Assembly: GCA_002840765.1 (NCBI GenBank)
Contig: PHCE01000020.1
Location: 41,493 to 105,492 of the forward strand
Direction of reading: 5' to 3'
Source: Betaproteobacteria bacterium HGW-Betaproteobacteria-7
GTDB taxonomy: Bacteria; Pseudomonadota; Gammaproteobacteria; Burkholderiales; Rhodocyclaceae
DNA: 64,000 bases
Position numbers and translations under genes: made by a program
Shown here: one piece after another, positions 43,990 to 52,996 of the stretch
Numbering within the stretch: the first letter of the stretch is position 1
How the letters are laid out: each line of letters starts with the position of its first letter
The notes under the pieces: model-generated
Told to the model about the DNA's origin: nothing
Databases searched by the model: none
Seen by the model: the letters and a program-made list of their open reading frames with translations, nothing else

Positions 43990-46900
43990 TCAAGACTCTA
44001 GTACAGAGGTGTGCACAGCGCCAGCACCCGGCCCGGCGGTTTCCGGAGTGATCCGGAACCAGGCGGCGTACAGTGCCGGCAGGAAGAAGATCGTCAGCAC
44101 GGTCGCCACGACCAGTCCGCCCATCATGGCGATGGCCATCGGTCCCCAGAAGACGCTGCCGGTCAGCGGCACCATCGCCAGCGCCGTCGCCGTGCCGGCC
44201 AACACCACCGGACGCGTCCGTTTGACGGCCGCCGCGATGACCGCATGGTAGGCATCGAGTCCCTCGGCAAGTTCGGCCCGTATCTGGTCGACCAGGATCA
44301 CCGAGTTGCGCATGATGATGCCGCACAGCGCGATGATGCCGAGGATCGCCACGAAGCCGAGCGGTGCCTGGAACAGCAACAGGGCAGCGACGACGCCGAT
44401 CAGGCCGAGCGGTGCGGTCAGCAGCACCATGGTCATCAGCGAGAAACTCTGCAATTGCAGCATCAGGATCAGCAGGACAGTCACCAGCATCACCGGTGCC
44501 ACGGCAACCAGCGCCGTATTGGCCTTGTCGCTCTCTTCGACGGCACCGCCGACGTCGATGCGATAACCGGTGGGCAATCTGGCTTCGATGTCCTTGAGCA
44601 GCGGCCGGATTTCCTGGGTGACCGAGACGCCCTGCGCGCCGTCCTTGACGTCGGCCCGGACGGTAATCGCCATGTCGCGGTTACGGCGCCAGAGCACTGG
44701 CTCTTCCAGCTCTTCCCGGACACGCGCAATCTGCGACAGCGGCACCACCGTACCCTGACGGGTATGCAGGTTGACGTCCTTCAGCGACTCGACATCAAGC
44801 CGTTCGGAAGGCACCGCCCGGGCGACGATGTCGATCAGATCCTCACCTTCGCGCAATTGCGACAGCGGCGCACCGTGCATCATGGTCTGCGTCGCCATGG
44901 CGACATCAGTTGAGGAAAGCCCCAATGCGCGCGCCTTCTCCTGGTCAATCTCGACACCCAGCGTGCGTACCGGTTCGTTCCAGTCAAGCTGGACGTCGCG
45001 TGCCTGCGGATGGCTGGCCACCACATGGTCGACCTCGCGGGCAATCGAGCGCACCTTCTGCGTGTCCGGACCGACGATGCGGAACTGCACCGGGAAGCCC
45101 ACCGGCGGGCCAAGTTCCAGGCGCGTAATACGCACCCAGGTCTGCGGGAACTGCTCATCGACCATGGCCATCAGGCGGGAACGAACACGCTCGCGCGCCT
45201 CCAGGTCCTTGGTCATGACAATGAACTGACCATAGCCCGGATTCGGTAGCTCTGGGTTGAGCGACAGATAGAAGCGCGGTGCGCTGGCCCCGGTATAGGC
45301 GGTAAAGAAGCGGACGTCCTCGTCCTTGGCCAGTATCTCTTCCATGCGCTTGACCTGCTCGCTGGTCGCCGCGAACGACGCGCCTTCCTTGACGCGCATG
45401 TCGAGAATCAACTCCGGCCGCGTGCTGTTCGGGAAGAACTGCTGCGGGACCAGTTGCATGCCGAGAACGGCGAGCGCCAGCGCACCGACCGTCGCGCCGA
45501 TGATCCACCAGCGGAAGGCCATCGCTTTCTCGATCCAGTGACGCAGCTTGCGGTAATTCGGCGTGTCGTAGGGATCGGCACCTTCGTGGTGATGGCCGAG
45601 ATCCTTGGGCAGCATGTTGACCGCCAGGTAGGGCGTGAAAATCCCTGAACAGATCCAGGAGAACACCACTGCGGCACCAACGATCCAGAAGATCCCGCCA
45701 GCGTATTCGCCGGTGGTGGACTGGGAGAAGCCAACCGGCATGAAGGCAGCGGTGGTCACCAGCGCCCCGGTCAGACGCGGCAAGGCGGTGGCCGTATAGG
45801 AAAAGGCAGCGGCCTTGACCTTGTCCCAACCACCTTCCATCTTCACTACCATCATTTCGACGGCGATGATCGCGTCGTCCACCAGCAGGCCGAGAGCGAT
45901 GATCAGGGAACCGAGGGAGATCCGCTCCAGGTTCCAGCCCATGGCCAGCATCAGCATCGCCACCATACCCAGCACCAGCGGCACCGACAAGGCAACGACG
46001 ATACCGATGCGCCAGCCCAGGCTGACCAGGCTGACGACAACAACGATGACCAGCGCTTCAATCAGCGCCCGCTCGAAGTCCCAGACCGCCTCTTCGACCG
46101 TCGTCGGCTGGTCGGCCACGCGCTCCAGATCCACACCGTAGGGCAGTTCGCTCTGGATGTCGGCGATGGCATTCGCCAGGGCTTCGCCGAGTTTGACGAT
46201 ATTGCCGTCGTTGGTCATCACCACGCCGAGCATCAGCACCTGCTGACCGTTGTGGCGGATCGTGTAGCTCGGCGGATCCTCGAAACCGTGGCGGACAGTG
46301 GTGAAGTCGCCGAGTTTGATGACGCGGCCACCGGCGGTGACTGGCACATTACGGATATCGTCGACGCTCTTGAACTGACCGCTGATGCGCACATATACAC
46401 GGTCGCCGCGGGTGTCTATCGAACCGGCGGGCGTGATCGCATTCTGGCTTTGCAGAGCTTCGACGATGTGCTGCGGCTGGATGCCCAAGGCCGCCAGGCG
46501 TTCGTGGGAGAACTCAATGAAGACGCGCTCGGCCTGTTTGCCGAAGACGTCCACCTTCTTGACCATCGGCACCTTGAGCAAGCTGCGCTTGATGACTTCC
46601 GCCTGATCGGATAGCTCGGCGAGGCCGTAGCCGTCACCCTTGACCGCGTACATCAGGCCATAGACGTCACCGAATTCGTCATTGAAGATCGGTCCGATGA
46701 CCCCATCCGGCAGTTCCAGCTTGAGGTCGCTGAACTTCTTGCGCGCCTGGTACCAGGCTTCCTGCTGGTCGGCCTTGGAGGTGCCGCCCTTGACCGTGAT
46801 GGTCATGCCGCCAAAACCCTGGCGGGCGAAGGTCACCACTTTCTCGAAGTGGTCGAGTTGCTCGAACTTCTTCTCCATGCGGTTGAGCAGCTCGTCCTGG

Positions 46901-47085
46901 ACCTGCTGGGAGGTCGCCCCGGGCCAGATCACCATCGCCGTCATCGACGGCACCGAAAAGTTCGGATCTTCGAGCTGGCCCAGCCGACTGACGGAGAGAA
47001 AGCCGCCGATCGAGATGACCAGGATCAGGAAGAGAACGACGGCGCGGTGGCTCAGCGCCCATTCCGTGAGATTGAAGGATTTCAT
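43990..47085 (-). CDS. RND multidrug efflux pump, inner-membrane transporter
   Basis: A 1031-residue HAE1-type RND transporter of the AcrB superfamily, closest in wording to the MexK/TriC group. Features: first helix WALSHRAVVLFLILVISIGGF, porter-domain start SVPSMTAMVIWPGATSQQVQDE, the proton-relay helix LGLLVDDAIIAVEMM, and a C-terminal helix block ending near VLTIFFLPALYAAWFR. It works as a trimer, powered by the proton gradient, exporting drugs, detergents or lipophilic compounds through an outer-membrane channel. Its start overlaps the stop of the membrane-fusion gene by four bases, and the outer-membrane factor gene precedes both, giving a complete tripartite pump. Confidence 0.95.
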   Translation of the reverse strand: MKSFNLTEWALSHRAVVLFLILVISIGGFLSVSRLGQLEDPNFSVPSMTAMVIWPGATSQQVQDELLNRMEKKFEQLDHFEKVVTFARQGFGGMTITVKGGTSKADQQEAWYQARKKFSDLKLELPDGVIGPIFNDEFGDVYGLMYAVKGDGYGLAELSDQAEVIKRSLLKVPMVKKVDVFGKQAERVFIEFSHERLAALGIQPQHIVEALQSQNAITPAGSIDTRGDRVYVRISGQFKSVDDIRNVPVTAGGRVIKLGDFTTVRHGFEDPPSYTIRHNGQQVLMLGVVMTNDGNIVKLGEALANAIADIQSELPYGVDLERVADQPTTVEEAVWDFERALIEALVIVVVVSLVSLGWRIGIVVALSVPLVLGMVAMLMLAMGWNLERISLGSLIIALGLLVDDAIIAVEMMVVKMEGGWDKVKAAAFSYTATALPRLTGALVTTAAFMPVGFSQSTTGEYAGGIFWIVGAAVVFSWICSGIFTPYLAVNMLPKDLGHHHEGADPYDTPNYRKLRHWIEKAMAFRWWIIGATVGALALAVLGMQLVPQQFFPNSTRPELILDMRVKEGASFAATSEQVKRMEEILAKDEDVRFFTAYTGASAPRFYLSLNPELPNPGYGQFIVMTKDLEARERVRSRLMAMVDEQFPQTWVRITRLELGPPVGFPVQFRIVGPDTQKVRSIAREVDHVVASHPQARDVQLDWNEPVRTLGVEIDQEKARALGLSSTDVAMATQTMMHGAPLSQLREGEDLIDIVARAVPSERLDVESLKDVNLHTRQGTVVPLSQIARVREELEEPVLWRRNRDMAITVRADVKDGAQGVSVTQEIRPLLKDIEARLPTGYRIDVGGAVEESDKANTALVAVAPVMLVTVLLILMLQLQSFSLMTMVLLTAPLGLIGVVAALLLFQAPLGFVAILGIIALCGIIMRNSVILVDQIRAELAEGLDAYHAVIAAAVKRTRPVVLAGTATALAMVPLTGSVFWGPMAIAMMGGLVVATVLTIFFLPALYAAWFRITPETAGPGAGAVHTSVLES

Positions 47086-48194
47086 TGCGCGGCCTGTTTG
47101 TCGGTGACGGTGTTAACAGTGCCGGGCAGCGCCACGCGCAGGCCCGGGGCCATTTTCTGCACGCCAGCGGTGACGATCAGCGTTCCAGCCGGCGGACCGG
47201 AGACGAGAACCTCGTCGTTCCGGTAGCCGCTAACGGTGACTTGAACCAGGTTGACCGTAGCGTTCGCGCCGCTGTCATCGGGCTTGGCAGCCCACACCGC
47301 GGGCTGCCCCTGGCTCTGGGTCAGCGCCGCAGCCGGGATGGCGGCAGCAGCCGCGCCCGCAGCACTGTACTCGGCGACCAGCGTCGCCGTCGCCCCCAGC
47401 GGCAATTGCCGCTGCTTGGCCGGTTTCAGGCGGGCGCGGTAGGTGCGCGTCTGCGTCGCGGCCTGCGCCGACAACTCGCGCAGGACGACGTCGAAGCTTT
47501 CGTCCGGAGCGCTGGCGAGCGATGCCTTGTAGCGCCCGGTCTTGAACGCTTGCAGATGATTCTCGGGAATGTCGGCAACGATTTCCGGCTCGCGCTCGTT
47601 GGCGATCGAAATGATCGGCTGGCCGACGGCGACGACCTGACCGCTCTCGAAACGCACGTTGGTGACGACACCGCTGATCGGCGCGCGCAAGGTGGTGTAC
47701 TGCACCTGATTGCGTGCCATCTCAAGCTGGCGGGCCTCGGCCTCGGCGGCGGCGCGAGCGGTGCGCAGGTTGCTCTGCGCGTGTTCCTCGTCGGAGGCGC
47801 TGACCGAGCCGTCGACCCGCAGCGCCTGCAGGCGCTTCCAGTCTGACTCGGCTTGCAGCGAGCGCGCCTTGGCTGCGTCGAAGCGCTGGCGGGCGGCTTC
47901 TTCGGCAAGTTGATAGTCGACATCGTCGAGCACGGCGAGGATGTCGCCCTGCTTCACGCTCTGGCCGACGTCGACCCGGCGTTCGCGGACCTTGCCGCCG
48001 ACCCGGAAGGCCTGATCGACTTCATAGCGCGAGGCGACGGTGGCGAAATAGCGATTGACGTCGCTGACTTCGCCGTAACGCAGCTCGGCGGTACGTACGG
48101 GGCGTAGTGGCTCAGCCGGCGGCTCGGCGGACGAGCAGGCGGAAAGCAGGATGGCGATGCTGGCGGCGGTGGCCGTGGTGATGAAGGCTTTCAC
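47082..48194 (-). CDS. RND efflux membrane-fusion (periplasmic adaptor) lipoprotein
   Basis: A 370-residue adaptor with a lipobox (AILLSAC, Cys ~20) for inner-membrane anchoring. Barrel-sandwich halves are seen in QAFRVGGKVRERRVDVGQSVKQGD and YTTLRAPISGVVTNVRFESGQ, with an Ala/Glu/Arg-rich helical hairpin between them (residues ~100-165). It links the transporter to the outer-membrane channel. Four-base ATGA overlaps couple it to both neighbours: the outer-membrane factor gene upstream and the transporter gene downstream. Confidence 0.94.
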   Translation of the reverse strand: MKAFITTATAASIAILLSACSSAEPPAEPLRPVRTAELRYGEVSDVNRYFATVASRYEVDQAFRVGGKVRERRVDVGQSVKQGDILAVLDDVDYQLAEEAARQRFDAAKARSLQAESDWKRLQALRVDGSVSASDEEHAQSNLRTARAAAEAEARQLEMARNQVQYTTLRAPISGVVTNVRFESGQVVAVGQPIISIANEREPEIVADIPENHLQAFKTGRYKASLASAPDESFDVVLRELSAQAATQTRTYRARLKPAKQRQLPLGATATLVAEYSAAGAAAAAIPAAALTQSQGQPAVWAAKPDDSGANATVNLVQVTVSGYRNDEVLVSGPPAGTLIVTAGVQKMAPGLRVALPGTVNTVTDKQAAQ

Positions 48195-49693
48195 GACGAT
48201 TCCTTATTGGTGGATGTTGGGATCTGGGACGCGGCCGGGCGGCCGGCGTCGGTGGCGGTCGGCTCGAAGGCCTGCCAGCCGCCGCCAAGCGCCTTGAACA
48301 GCTGGACGCTGTCGAGCAGCAATTGGGTTTGACTGTCGTTGGCACTAACCTGAACGGCCAGGCGGGCGCGCTGCGCATCGAGCAACGGCAGCAGATCGAT
48401 CTGGCCGCGCTTGTACAGCGATTCAGCGTGCTTGAGTGCGGCTTGCGCCGAATCGGCGGCGCTGCTCAGGACGCGCGCCCGGTCGCGCTCGTCGCGCAGG
48501 GCGACGAGGCCGTTTTCGACGTCTTCGAGGGCGCGCACGATGCCGTTTTCGTAGCGCAACAGCGCTTCCGATTGCGCGCTCTCGGCGATCTCGTTGATCG
48601 AACGGGTGCGGCCCCAGTCGAGGAGCGGCATGGCCAGCAGGCCGGCAACATTGCCGAAGCGGGCCGAGCCGAGACTGAGGCCATTCACTTCGACGTTTTC
48701 GCGGCCGAACAGGGCGCTGACGAAGAGACGCGGGAACCATTCCGCCGCCGCTGCCTGCCGGCGCCAGTTGGCGGCATCAAGCTGCTTGCTCAGGGCGAGC
48801 AGGTCCGGGCGGCGTTCGAGCAAGGCGGCGGGCTGCCCCGGCCGGACCTCCGGTACCGCGACGACACCGGTCCATGGCACCAGCGCCGCTGCTGCCGACG
48901 GCTGCGAGCCGATCAGCACGGAAAGACGGTGGCGCGAGACAGCGACCAGCGTCTCCAGTGGCGGAATCGCCGCCAGCGCCCGGGAGGCTTCGGTGCGCGC
49001 GCGTTCCACATCGAACGACGAGGCCAGACCGGCGCGCTCGCGGGCGCTCACCAGACGCAGTGTTTCCGTCTGGGCGGCAGAGATGGCACGGACGGTGTCG
49101 AGCTGGCGCTGGGCACCGACCAGCGTGAAGTAATTGCTGGCGACATCGGACAGCACCAGCAGGCGCATACCGCGCGCCTGATCTTCGCTGGCCTGCGCCT
49201 CGGCGGCAGCGGCGGCGGCACCGGCGCGCAGGCGCCCGGTCAGATCGATTTCCCAGGAAACGCTCAGCCCGCCGGAACCACTCCGCGTCTCGGGCACGGC
49301 TTGGCGTGCGCTGCCGCTGTAGCTGTTGGAGGTATTGCTGGCGTTGGCAACGGCGCCGATGTTGGGCAGCAGCGCCGAGCGGCTGATGGTTTCCCCGGCC
49401 CGGGCGGCGCGCACACGCTCGACGGCGATCCGGATATCGCGGTTCTCCCGGGCGGCCCGGGCGATCAGATCGCTGAGCACGGGGTCACCGTAGCTTTCCC
49501 ACCAGGCGACTTCCGGCTCGGCCACTACCACCACTGAAGCAGCGGTGAATTCAGCCGGCACGTCGACCGTGGACTGCAGTCGTGGTGTCGCACATCCGGT
49601 CAGGCCGAGGGCCAGGGCCGCCGATACGGCTGCAGCGATGAGGCGCATCCGGTTCGGGCGCGCTCTCGGGGTAATGGGGACTCTAGGAGGCAT
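48191..49693 (-). CDS. RND efflux outer-membrane factor lipoprotein (NodT type)
   Basis: A 500-residue TolC-superfamily channel with lipoprotein signal ALALGLTGC. Typical repeats: PEVAWWESYGDPVLSDLI, NIGAVANASNTSNSYSG, RPDLLALSKQLDAANWRRQAAAAEWFPRLF, and SLYKRGQIDLLPLLDAQR near the C-terminus. It forms a trimeric tunnel through the outer membrane and periplasm. The ATG at 49693 is used; in-frame ATGs at 49720 and 49648 cannot be excluded, as none has a strong ribosome site. It is the first gene of the pump operon (outer-membrane factor, adaptor, transporter), probably ending with lpxR. Confidence 0.92.
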   Translation of the reverse strand: MPPRVPITPRARPNRMRLIAAAVSAALALGLTGCATPRLQSTVDVPAEFTAASVVVVAEPEVAWWESYGDPVLSDLIARAARENRDIRIAVERVRAARAGETISRSALLPNIGAVANASNTSNSYSGSARQAVPETRSGSGGLSVSWEIDLTGRLRAGAAAAAAEAQASEDQARGMRLLVLSDVASNYFTLVGAQRQLDTVRAISAAQTETLRLVSARERAGLASSFDVERARTEASRALAAIPPLETLVAVSRHRLSVLIGSQPSAAAALVPWTGVVAVPEVRPGQPAALLERRPDLLALSKQLDAANWRRQAAAAEWFPRLFVSALFGRENVEVNGLSLGSARFGNVAGLLAMPLLDWGRTRSINEIAESAQSEALLRYENGIVRALEDVENGLVALRDERDRARVLSSAADSAQAALKHAESLYKRGQIDLLPLLDAQRARLAVQVSANDSQTQLLLDSVQLFKALGGGWQAFEPTATDAGRPAASQIPTSTNKESS

Positions 49694-49732
49694 CGTCTTC
49701 TCGCGTCGTCTAAGGTGCATAAGATGGAAAGG

Positions 49733-49963
49733 TCAGGAGAGCGTCGGGCGTTCGCCGTCGAGGGGTGAGCCGTCGCCCGTGTCGAGAGCGGCGGTCATCA
49801 AGCGCAACAGCTCGCTGGCCGAGGTGAATTCACCGTGCTTGCCCGAGACAAGGTTCTCGAGACGTCCGCACAGCGCATCGGGCGTGGCGTCGCTGCTCAA
49901 CTTGACGACGTACGTGAGGTGGATCGGGTACTTGGAGTCGGATCTGAGGGTCATGGCAGGCAT
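49733..49963 (-). CDS. small hypothetical protein
   Basis: A 76-residue frame between the NADH dehydrogenase gene and the efflux operon. The sequence has a plausible beta strand (YPIHLTYVVKLSSDATP), then a helical stretch (DALCGRLENLVSGKH, SASELLRLMTAALD). It lacks a signal or membrane segment. The start is uncertain: ATG 49963 or 49954 have no clear ribosome site, and a TTG at 49993 is also open. The residue pattern looks coding rather than random. I know no function. It may be a leader gene of the efflux operon or an independent small gene. Confidence 0.5.
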   Translation of the reverse strand: MPAMTLRSDSKYPIHLTYVVKLSSDATPDALCGRLENLVSGKHGEFTSASELLRLMTAALDTGDGSPLDGERPTLS

Positions 49964-50010
49964 CGGGTTGGTGACAGGTTTCAGCTTAGGCAAGGTCGAA
50001 CGCCGAGTGG

Positions 50011-51420
50011 TCAGCGAACCGTCACCGTTTGGTCGGAAATGCGGTCTTCCCTCACCTCTGCCGCTGCGCCGGCGCTGGCGGACTCGGCGGCGCGCGCGCT
50101 GTCCAGCAACTCCTCCAGGCGGCCGGAGCTGACGCTATGGACGGTGAGCAGCTGCACGGTGTCGCGGGCGAAGCACATTTCCAGGGTCCACTGGAGGAAG
50201 ACGCGGAGCTTCCGGTCGAGCCGCGGCAACATGAACAGATACGCGCTGCGCCAGAACAGCCACGCCGCGAAACCGGAGAATTTCACGCCGAGAACTGAGG
50301 CGACGGCGCGCTGACGGCCGATGGCGGCGGACTGGCCGAGCATCCGGTAATGAAAGGGCCGTATCTTGCTGACTTGGCCGCGAACGGCGGCGGCGATGTT
50401 GGCACCGACATGACGCCCCTGGCGCACCGCATGCTGGGCGGTGGGTGGATACGGTTTGCCATCCGGGTCGGCAATGGCGGCGCAGTCGCCGCAGGCCCAG
50501 ACGCCGTCGTGGCCCGGTACCGCCATGTTGGCGTCGACGACGATGCGCCCCATTTCCTTGGCCAAAGGCAGGGACTCGATCAACGGCGACGGCGCAACCC
50601 CGGCGGTCCAGATCAGCGTGTGCGCGGCAAGCGAATTCGGCGCGGGCGATTCGCCCGATGCGTCAAGTGTCAGGATGCGACCGTCGTAAGCGGCCACCCG
50701 GGTGTCCAGGCGCACGTCGATGCCGGCGGCCCGCAGTCGCGACTCGGTGTAGGCGCTGAGCGCCGGCTCGAACGACGGCAGCAGCCGGCTGTTGGACTCG
50801 ACGAGCAGGAGCGCCGGCGCTTCAGCCAAGGCCCTTGGGTAGTGGCGCGCGACATCGCGCAGGAAGTCATTGATCGCACTGATCGTCTCGACGCCCGAAA
50901 ATCCGCCACCAGCAACGACGATGGTCAGCAGCGCCCGGCGCCGCTCCGGGTTGTCTTCGAGCTCGGCGCGCTCGAGCAATTCGATCAGCCAGCTGCGCAG
51001 CAGGAGTGCGTCGTGGATCGTCTTCATGCCGTGCACGTGCCGCCGCAGAGCGGGCGGAAAGCGCGTCTGCGAGCCGGCTGCCAGCAGCAGGTAATCGAAG
51101 TGCAGGACGCGCGTCTGACGCTCGAGACCGTGAACGGTGGTCACCGTCCGCGCTTCAAAATCCACCGCCGTGGTCTCAGCCTGGAGCAGTTGCACGCGGC
51201 GCAGAACCTGGCGGATCGGCACGACGATCGAACTCGGATCGAGGCTGCCGGAGGCCACTTCATGCAGCATCGGCGTGAACACCAGGAAGTTCTGCGGATT
51301 GATCAGCAGCACTTCGACGGCGGGATCGCCGGCGACGCTGCGATCCAGTTCAAGCGCCGCATAGAGGCCGGCGAAGCCGGCGCCCAGAATCACGATCCGT
51401 TTACGTGGTGAAGTTTCCAT
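50011..51420 (-). CDS. ndh: type II NADH:quinone oxidoreductase
   Basis: A 469-residue single-subunit, FAD-containing NADH dehydrogenase that passes electrons to quinone without pumping protons. FAD-binding GxGxxG: VILGAGFAGLYAALEL near residue 10; NADH-binding GxGxxG: VVAGGGFSGVETISA near residue 170. Other signatures: NFLVFTPMLHEVASGSL, LIWTAGV, VWACGDCAAI and YPPTAQHAVRQGRHVGANI. The C-terminus has a membrane-anchoring amphipathic helix (FSGFAAWLFWRSAYLFML). No neighbour is functionally linked. It is divergent from the block B promoter operon. Confidence 0.94.
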   Translation of the reverse strand: METSPRKRIVILGAGFAGLYAALELDRSVAGDPAVEVLLINPQNFLVFTPMLHEVASGSLDPSSIVVPIRQVLRRVQLLQAETTAVDFEARTVTTVHGLERQTRVLHFDYLLLAAGSQTRFPPALRRHVHGMKTIHDALLLRSWLIELLERAELEDNPERRRALLTIVVAGGGFSGVETISAINDFLRDVARHYPRALAEAPALLLVESNSRLLPSFEPALSAYTESRLRAAGIDVRLDTRVAAYDGRILTLDASGESPAPNSLAAHTLIWTAGVAPSPLIESLPLAKEMGRIVVDANMAVPGHDGVWACGDCAAIADPDGKPYPPTAQHAVRQGRHVGANIAAAVRGQVSKIRPFHYRMLGQSAAIGRQRAVASVLGVKFSGFAAWLFWRSAYLFMLPRLDRKLRVFLQWTLEMCFARDTVQLLTVHSVSSGRLEELLDSARAAESASAGAAAEVREDRISDQTVTVR

Positions 51421-51604
51421 CGATTTCCCTGTCTAGTAAGTCGGCTGAGCCGGATGGGGCGCAGACTACGTGCCGGCGACAAGCCACTGGTCAGGTAACG
51501 GTCATTATTTGGTAGCAATTAGGTGGCTAGTCTTCGGCAAAGATCGGCTGCCTCTACTTGTGGCGCGGGTTTTCGCTGCTTTTCATTCCTTGGCAGCGTT
51601 CTGT

Positions 51605-51705
51605 AACAAACCGTTCAGTTCACTTTCCAGCTTGACACCGCAGAACACAAAATATATAAATTGAACCGTCCAGTTCATTTTTATACAACATTGTTCATCT
51701 CAAGG
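51605..51705 (+). promoter_or_regulatory. promoter with two TetR-type operators (block B, duplicate of block A)
   Basis: Same layout as the block at 37987-38086: site 1 AACCGTTCAGTTCAC (51609-51623), -35 TTGACA (51632-51637), 17-bp spacer, -10 TATAAA (51655-51660) and site 2 TGAACCGTCCAGTTCA (51662-51677) straddling the expected start point. The spacing between -35 and site 2 is identical in the two blocks (24 bases). The -10 here is stronger than in block A. It drives the RRM/HD-GYP/MscS/Pqi operon. Confidence 0.8.
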
Positions 51706-51715
51706 AAAACCAATC

Positions 51716-51961
51716 ATGACGCCAAAAAAATTCCTGATCATGGGCCTCGGTGCCGACAGCAGCGAAGAAAGCATCTGCACCATGCTGAGCCGCTTCGGCC
51801 CGGTCGAGCGCGTCGAGATCATCCGCGATGGCAACCCCGACGATCCCATCGCGCTGGTCGAGATGAGCATCGGCGACGGGGCGGCAGGCTATCTGGTGTC
51901 CCAGCTGACCGACTACTGGCATGAAGGCAAGCTGGTCTCGGCCAAACTCATGCATCACTAA
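51716..51961 (+). CDS. small RRM-like protein
   Basis: An 81-residue protein whose predicted order of elements is beta-alpha-beta-beta-alpha-beta: KKFLIMGL, SEESICTMLSRFG, VERVEIIRDG, PIALVEMSIG, GAAGYLVSQLTDYWHEG, KLVSAKLM. This matches an RNA-recognition motif, including the FGPVERVEI turn found in many RRMs. The aromatic RNP1/RNP2 residues are only partly present (FLIMGL; ALVEM), so RNA binding is possible but unproven. The ATG at 51716 follows CTCAAGGAAAACCAATC. It is the first gene of a seven-gene operon and lies 3 bases before the HD-GYP gene. Confidence 0.75.
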   Translation: MTPKKFLIMGLGADSSEESICTMLSRFGPVERVEIIRDGNPDDPIALVEMSIGDGAAGYLVSQLTDYWHEGKLVSAKLMHH

Positions 51962-51964
51962 GCC

Positions 51965-52996
51965 ATGTCCGCCAACGATCCGCTGCCCGGCGGCTCCCCC
52001 TCGACCGTCGTCGCGCACTGGCTGGACCGGCAGCTGGTACACCGGCTTGCCGACGTCCGTCTGCATCACCGTCGACACATGCTGACGACCACGGTGGGGG
52101 CCGCCGCGCTGGCCGGTATCGGAGCCTTCGCCCTGGCCTCTCTGGCCGGCAGCATCGGCGCCTGGCAGATGCCATCGGCTGTCTATACCGCCTTGCTGGC
52201 GGTCGTCGCCTCACTCGTCACCGCGGCGGCGCTCTACCCGGCCTTGCGCCAACGGCAGCGCTGGTTGATGCGGGCGGTATCGACCATTACGCGTGACAAC
52301 ATCGACTTTCTCTCGGTGCTCGGCAAACTGACCGAACTACGCAGCGGCGAAACCGCCGGCCACAACCTGCGGGTGACGCTGTACGCCCTGATGTTCACCG
52401 AGGCCCTGCAACTGCCGGCGGAAGACATCGTGCGCACCGTCAAGGGCGCCATGCTGCACGATGTCGGCAAGCTGGCCATCCCCGATGGCATTCTCGGCAA
52501 ACCCGGGCCATTGACGGCGGACGAGCGCCGGGAAATGAACAAGCATGTCGGTTACGGCCTGGAGATCATTTCCCAATCGCTCATCCTGCAGGAGGCCGCC
52601 CCAGTGGTTGGCGGCCATCATGAACGTTACGACGGCCAGGGCTATCCCATCGGCTTGCGCGGCGAGGCCATTCCCCGCGAAGCCCGGCTGTTTGCCCTGG
52701 TGGACGTTTTCGATGCGCTGACCTCGCAGCGTTCCTACAAGGCCGCGCAGGACATTGAAGAGGCCCTGTCGATCATGGCTGCCGGCCGCGGTTCGCAGTT
52801 CGACCCGGCCTTGCTCGACCGCTTCAGCGAACTGGCGCCGACTTTCGCCAGCCAGATTTCCGACAATGAAGCCATGCTCGCCCGGCAACTCCTGGAGCGG
52901 CTCCTGCCCTATCTGGAACTGATCCTCTTCGGCCGGACGATCAAGGGTGCCGCCGAACCTGCCCAGCCCCATCAGGAAGCCTTCCATGCCAGCTGA
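51965..52996 (+). CDS. membrane-anchored HD-GYP c-di-GMP phosphodiesterase
   Basis: A 343-residue protein. Two N-terminal membrane helices (AAALAGIGAFALASLAGSIG and YTALLAVVASLVTAAALYP) place it at the inner membrane. The HD-GYP domain (residues ~110-300) has AMLHDVGKLAIPDGIL (HD), NKHVGYGLEII, GGHHERYDGQGYPIGLRG (GYP) and FALVDVFDALTSQRSYK. All expected metal-binding His/Asp residues are visible, so c-di-GMP hydrolysis is likely. It is coupled to the next gene by a short overlap (the MscS start lies before this stop). Its presence in an envelope operon links c-di-GMP level to membrane stress. Confidence 0.92.
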   Translation: MSANDPLPGGSPSTVVAHWLDRQLVHRLADVRLHHRRHMLTTTVGAAALAGIGAFALASLAGSIGAWQMPSAVYTALLAVVASLVTAAALYPALRQRQRWLMRAVSTITRDNIDFLSVLGKLTELRSGETAGHNLRVTLYALMFTEALQLPAEDIVRTVKGAMLHDVGKLAIPDGILGKPGPLTADERREMNKHVGYGLEIISQSLILQEAAPVVGGHHERYDGQGYPIGLRGEAIPREARLFALVDVFDALTSQRSYKAAQDIEEALSIMAAGRGSQFDPALLDRFSELAPTFASQISDNEAMLARQLLERLLPYLELILFGRTIKGAAEPAQPHQEAFHAS

